Assembly: GCA_010672925.1 (NCBI GenBank)
Contig: JAAHFP010000002.1
Span: 62,001-126,000, forward strand
Source: Symploca sp. SIO1C2
GTDB lineage: Bacteria > Cyanobacteriota > Cyanobacteriia > Cyanobacteriales > Coleofasciculaceae
Direction: 5' to 3'
DNA: 64,000 nt
The notes beneath the pieces were generated by a model. It made no database searches. It worked only from the letters and a program-made list of their open reading frames with translations, and had not been told where the DNA came from. Both the position numbers and the translations under genes were made by a program. Shown here one piece after another: positions 61,137-64,000 of this stretch; positions within the stretch are counted from its first letter, which is position 1, and each line of letters starts with the position of its first letter.

Positions 61137-61787
61137 ATGACATCTTATGCAACCGCTTCTGCCAGAGCGGAGATGAGTGAACTCCGGCGTTTGAAAACCT
61201 TACTACCACCAGAGTTGCAAAGTTGGGTTATGGTAGAAGCAACCACTGAGGTCAATCCACTCTTACTCCGAACCGAAGAGATTGGCAGAGATGAGATCGA
61301 AATTCAAGTTGATTTGGTCAAATGGGAGCAACTAGCCCTTGACCAACGCAATCTATTATTTTGGCACGAAGTTGCCCGAATTCAAAATGACACTATTCCC
61401 AAAGAAGGCTGGGAAATGGCAGCTTTAGCCATTGGTTTAGGTGGCGCTGTGGGTGAACTTTGGGTACAAGACGGCTTGCTACTGTTATTAGCTTTGGCAC
61501 TCTGCGGTGTTTCCGGTTGGAGGTTATATCAGAAAAATAATGGGGAGAAAGTTTTAAAAGAAACTCTAGAAGCTGACGAAAAAGCAATCTCCCTGGCCAC
61601 TCGCTTTGGTTACACTCTACCTAATGCCTACAAGAGTCTCGGTAGTGCCTTAAAAACCTTGATTGAAATAACTCCCAAGCGGCGACAAAGACTTAAATAC
61701 GAAACAAGGCTACAAGCCCTCAAGCGTAGTGCAAATAAAGCCAAGGCTAAAGCTAAGGCCAAACGAGAGGGTAAGCCTCTGAGCTAA
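61137..61787 (+). CDS. DUF3318 family protein
   Basis: 216 residues from the ATG at 61137. SEMSELRRLKTLLPPELQSW-like start (MSELRRLKTLLPPELQ) and LLFWHEVARIQND (H-E motif) are the family marks. A membrane segment (LLLLLALALCGVSGW) is near residue 125, and the C-terminus is Lys/Ala-rich. DUF3318 is cyanobacterial and of unknown function. A longer frame to 61053 starts in AT-rich leader. Confidence 0.85.
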   Translation: MTSYATASARAEMSELRRLKTLLPPELQSWVMVEATTEVNPLLLRTEEIGRDEIEIQVDLVKWEQLALDQRNLLFWHEVARIQNDTIPKEGWEMAALAIGLGGAVGELWVQDGLLLLLALALCGVSGWRLYQKNNGEKVLKETLEADEKAISLATRFGYTLPNAYKSLGSALKTLIEITPKRRQRLKYETRLQALKRSANKAKAKAKAKREGKPLS

Positions 61788-62117
61788 CCGAGGGAGTTGG
61801 GGGGCTGGGGGAGCTGGGGGAGCTGAGGAAGCTGGGGGAGCTGGAGGAGAATATAACCAAGGAGGAAAGAAAGGCTAATTTGGTATTACTCTTGTACTCC
61901 TAAACTCTTTTTTTTAGTTAAGAATTTTCTCACAGATAATTCATACTTTTTTCATCAAAATTAGCTTTAATTTCTTTATGGTCAATATCAATAAAATTCT
62001 TTAAATAGAGAAAATTAAATTCCTACGAAAATATCTTATTTTAGGCTCATGTTTTGGCAAACTGAAAAGTCGTAAGATGAGTTGTCTGACTTGTAAGACA
62101 ATTAGGAACAAACTTTT
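61788..62117. other. Intergenic, repeat start then leader
   Basis: Begins with ggggagctggggg-type tandem repeats (61797-61850), then an AT-rich leader of the next gene with a possible -10 box. No gene. Confidence 0.5.
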
Positions 62118-63113
62118 ATGGTTAAAGCAGTTTCCGAAACAAATTTTCCGGTTACATTCTTAAACCATACTCCAGTGATGCATTTACCAGATCGTGTGAG
62201 TGTCACAGAGGGTGTAGCTTTTAAGGAACAATGTCAACAGCTTCTAGAGAGTAGTCCTCTTCCAGAAAAAATCGTTCTCGATTGCAGCCAAACTATATTT
62301 ATTGACAGTAGTGGAATTGGAGCACTAGCCCGTACTTTCAGAAATACCCAACAAAAAGAGGTTCAACTGGTTCTCAAAGGTGTAACGCCTCAGGTGATGA
62401 CAGTATTGGAATTGACATCACTCGACAAAGTTTTGACCCTTGAACCACTTGCGGTAACTACAACAACTACCGCCAATTACTCAGAAAAGCAGCTACCAAC
62501 GACTCATCCTTCTATGGGTTCTTGGGTAAAGCGCCTCCTTGATATTTTAGGCAGCTTGGTTGGCTTAGCCATAACAGCCTCGTTGTTTCTTCCCATTATC
62601 ATCGCGATTAAACTCGATAGTCCTGGACCCATTTTCTTTGGTCAAACTCGTTGTGGTTTCATGGCAAGGAGGTTCACCATTTGGAAATTCCGCTCAATGT
62701 GTATTGATGCAGAAGCCCAAAAGAGTAGTGTCACGAATCAAGCTGTTGGTGCTATTTTTAAGAATGACAACGACCCTAGAGTAACTAAAGTTGGTCGTTT
62801 TCTGCGGAAAACTAGTCTAGATGAACTACCTCAGTTCTGGAATGTACTTAAAGGGGATATGAGTTTAGTGGGCACTAGACCACCTACACCGGAGGAAGTA
62901 GAATATTATGAAGTACCAGAATGGCGACGTCTAGATGTCAAGCCCGGTATGACGGGTCAATGGCAGGTAAATGGGCGCTCTTCCATCAAGAATTTTGAAG
63001 ATATTATTAAGCTGGATTTGCAATACCAGCACAACTGGAGCCTAACCTATGACCTCAAACTCATTTTCAAAACAATCATGATCTTGTTTAATGAAAATAG
63101 TGGTGCTGTTTAG
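62118..63113 (+). CDS. STAS domain fused to a sugar-phosphate transferase
   Basis: 331 residues. Residues ~15-105 are a STAS domain (KIVLDCSQTIFIDSSGIGAL, with a phosphorylatable Ser in DSSG). A linker follows, then a WbaP/WcaJ-type transferase: RLLDILGSLVGLAITASLF membrane helix, PGPIFFGQTRCG, FTIWKFRSMC, RVTKVGRFLRKTSLDELPQF, GDMSLVGTRPPTPEEV and KPGMTGQWQVNGRSS. It would start polysaccharide synthesis on a lipid carrier, and the STAS part suggests control by an RsbW-type kinase. One lies next, about 490 bases on. Confidence 0.9.
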   Translation: MVKAVSETNFPVTFLNHTPVMHLPDRVSVTEGVAFKEQCQQLLESSPLPEKIVLDCSQTIFIDSSGIGALARTFRNTQQKEVQLVLKGVTPQVMTVLELTSLDKVLTLEPLAVTTTTTANYSEKQLPTTHPSMGSWVKRLLDILGSLVGLAITASLFLPIIIAIKLDSPGPIFFGQTRCGFMARRFTIWKFRSMCIDAEAQKSSVTNQAVGAIFKNDNDPRVTKVGRFLRKTSLDELPQFWNVLKGDMSLVGTRPPTPEEVEYYEVPEWRRLDVKPGMTGQWQVNGRSSIKNFEDIIKLDLQYQHNWSLTYDLKLIFKTIMILFNENSGAV

Positions 63114-63290
63114 GGATCATCTCATTTTTGGCCTCTTGACCAAATACAGATAGCTAGTATAACCAGGCAGAAGGCAGCTTCCTTGGAAAAATTTTTTCAT
63201 CACCAGGTTATGAAAGTAGAATTTTTCCAGCTGTCTGCTGCCTACTTAGCAAGCCAATCTCCATAAAAAAACTTCACCACCAGGGATAAA

Positions 63291-63340
63291 TAGGGCTTGC
63301 TGCATAAGTGTGCCAGCCATGCCAGACAATGCTTTACGCT
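63291..63340. repeat. Left-end remnant of the second MITE family
   Basis: tagggcttgctgcataagtg and the next ~25 bases match the left end of the element at 41009. No matching right end follows, so it is a remnant. Confidence 0.6.
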
Positions 63341-63605
63341 ATTTTTGGCCTCAAAAAATGCCACTCAATTGCATCTTGTGGCTCAATTTCCACAGCACAA
63401 AGCCCGTGGAAAATCCCTGACACCTATTTACCTCAAACCTTACCTAACACCTACCACCTAACACCTAATAAATTCCTGTTTTCTGTTCCCGGCTTAGAAG
63501 TCAGAAGGTAATAAGATTTATGATGTTTGGTTTTTCGTCTAAACTTTAGTTGAAAAATTTGAGATGCTTCCACTAATTAAAAAAACCTGGAATTCTTTAC
63601 GGTTC

Positions 63606-64000
63606 ATGAATAATGAACAACTCACTAAACAAGACCACCTTCAGGTAGAGACAGCTTTGGAAGCTGTACCAGATGTTCTGAAGTGGTGTGAGCAATTTAT
63701 TTCACCCCTACTACCTCCCAAATTTTGCTGGGAGTGTAAAACTGCTTTGATAGAAGGTTTCACCAATGCTGTTCGCCATGCTCACGAACATTTGCCCCAG
63801 AATACTACCATTGAGCTGGAATTGAAGTTGTGCTCTAACTACCTGGAAATAAAGATTTGGGATCAGGGAGAGCCATTTGATTTACGAGCAAAGCTCCAGG
63901 AAATCCTCGAAGAAATCCGCCAGAAAAAGATTGATCCTCTAGATATGGAAAACCACAGAGGCTTGCTTTGGATGGATCAACTGATGGATGAGTTAGCTTA
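63606..64000 (+). CDS. RsbW-like anti-sigma/serine kinase ATPase, cut by window edge
   Basis: At least 131 residues from the ATG at 63606 (another at 63564). The N-box is ALIEGFTNAVRHAHE (Glu/Asn), the G1 box IKIWDQGEPFDL and the G2 region NHRGLLWM. These are the HATPase_c boxes of RsbW/SpoIIAB kinases, which phosphorylate STAS proteins and inhibit sigma factors. A partner STAS domain sits in the preceding gene. The C-terminus is outside the window. Confidence 0.85.
   Translation, partial: MNNEQLTKQDHLQVETALEAVPDVLKWCEQFISPLLPPKFCWECKTALIEGFTNAVRHAHEHLPQNTTIELELKLCSNYLEIKIWDQGEPFDLRAKLQEILEEIRQKKIDPLDMENHRGLLWMDQLMDELA

Overview
The window looks like chromosome of a filamentous cyanobacterium. 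Many GCGATCGC (HIP1-type) octamers, Ycf51, plant-type [2Fe-2S] ferredoxins, a DUF3318 protein, pentapeptide proteins, a WD40 Ser/Thr kinase, Uma2 nucleases, tandem heptamer repeats and many short hairpin repeats support this. No rRNA is present, so the genus cannot be fixed. Overall layout: housekeeping and regulatory genes (0-24 kb), a DNA-modification/defence island (24-41 kb), a giant tRNA array with interleaved genes (42.4-50.4 kb), a stretch of small toxin-antitoxin and HNH genes (50.6-55 kb), then signalling and surface-polysaccharide genes (55-64 kb).

0-24 kb: a truncated AAA-type ATPase, an Rpn/PD-(D/E)XK protein, an ECF sigma factor with a coupled membrane protein and a Spy-like periplasmic protein, a YqiA-like hydrolase, a type II NADH dehydrogenase, a BlaI-M56 protease pair, fasciclin, Uma2, a DinG-like helicase followed by decayed toxin-antitoxin genes, an ABC solute-binding lipoprotein, a 2H phosphoesterase, a DnaJ-pentapeptide fusion, Ycf51, two tandem ferredoxins, a secreted beta-lactamase-like hydrolase, and GcvH and GcvP of the glycine cleavage system.

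24-41 kb: a VapBC-like pair, then what I read as a dpd-type cluster, the family that puts 7-deazaguanines into DNA. It has a YaaA/DUF6884-like protein, a TGT-like DpdA with its zinc site, a second TGT-like protein, two DndB/ParB-like proteins (DGQHR and DGLQR), a HEPN-motif gene split by an IS630-family element, a 1660-residue DpdJ-like helicase, a DpdK-like phospholipase-D protein and a TPR protein with a DUF2325-like end. The IS insertion is clean: removing it and one TA restores an intact frame.

42.4-50.4 kb: about 30 tRNA genes on one strand behind one plausible promoter. They read 17 or 18 amino acids; I found none for Gly, Val or Cys. Between them lie an HNH protein, a macro-domain protein, a coiled-coil protein of unknown role, a microbial-type PARG (TIGR02452), a GNAT acetyltransferase and a NADAR protein. 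Three different ADP-ribose-handling families inside one tRNA array is the most striking combination in the window. All five leucine-anticodon tRNAs lack a paired variable arm.

50.6-64 kb: an HNH nuclease, several small antitoxin-like genes, DUF4278, a methyltransferase of the DNA-phosphorothioation-associated family, a modular pentapeptide protein, a kinase-WD40 protein, DUF3318, and a STAS domain fused to a sugar transferase beside an RsbW-like ATPase, which suggests partner-switching control of polysaccharide synthesis.
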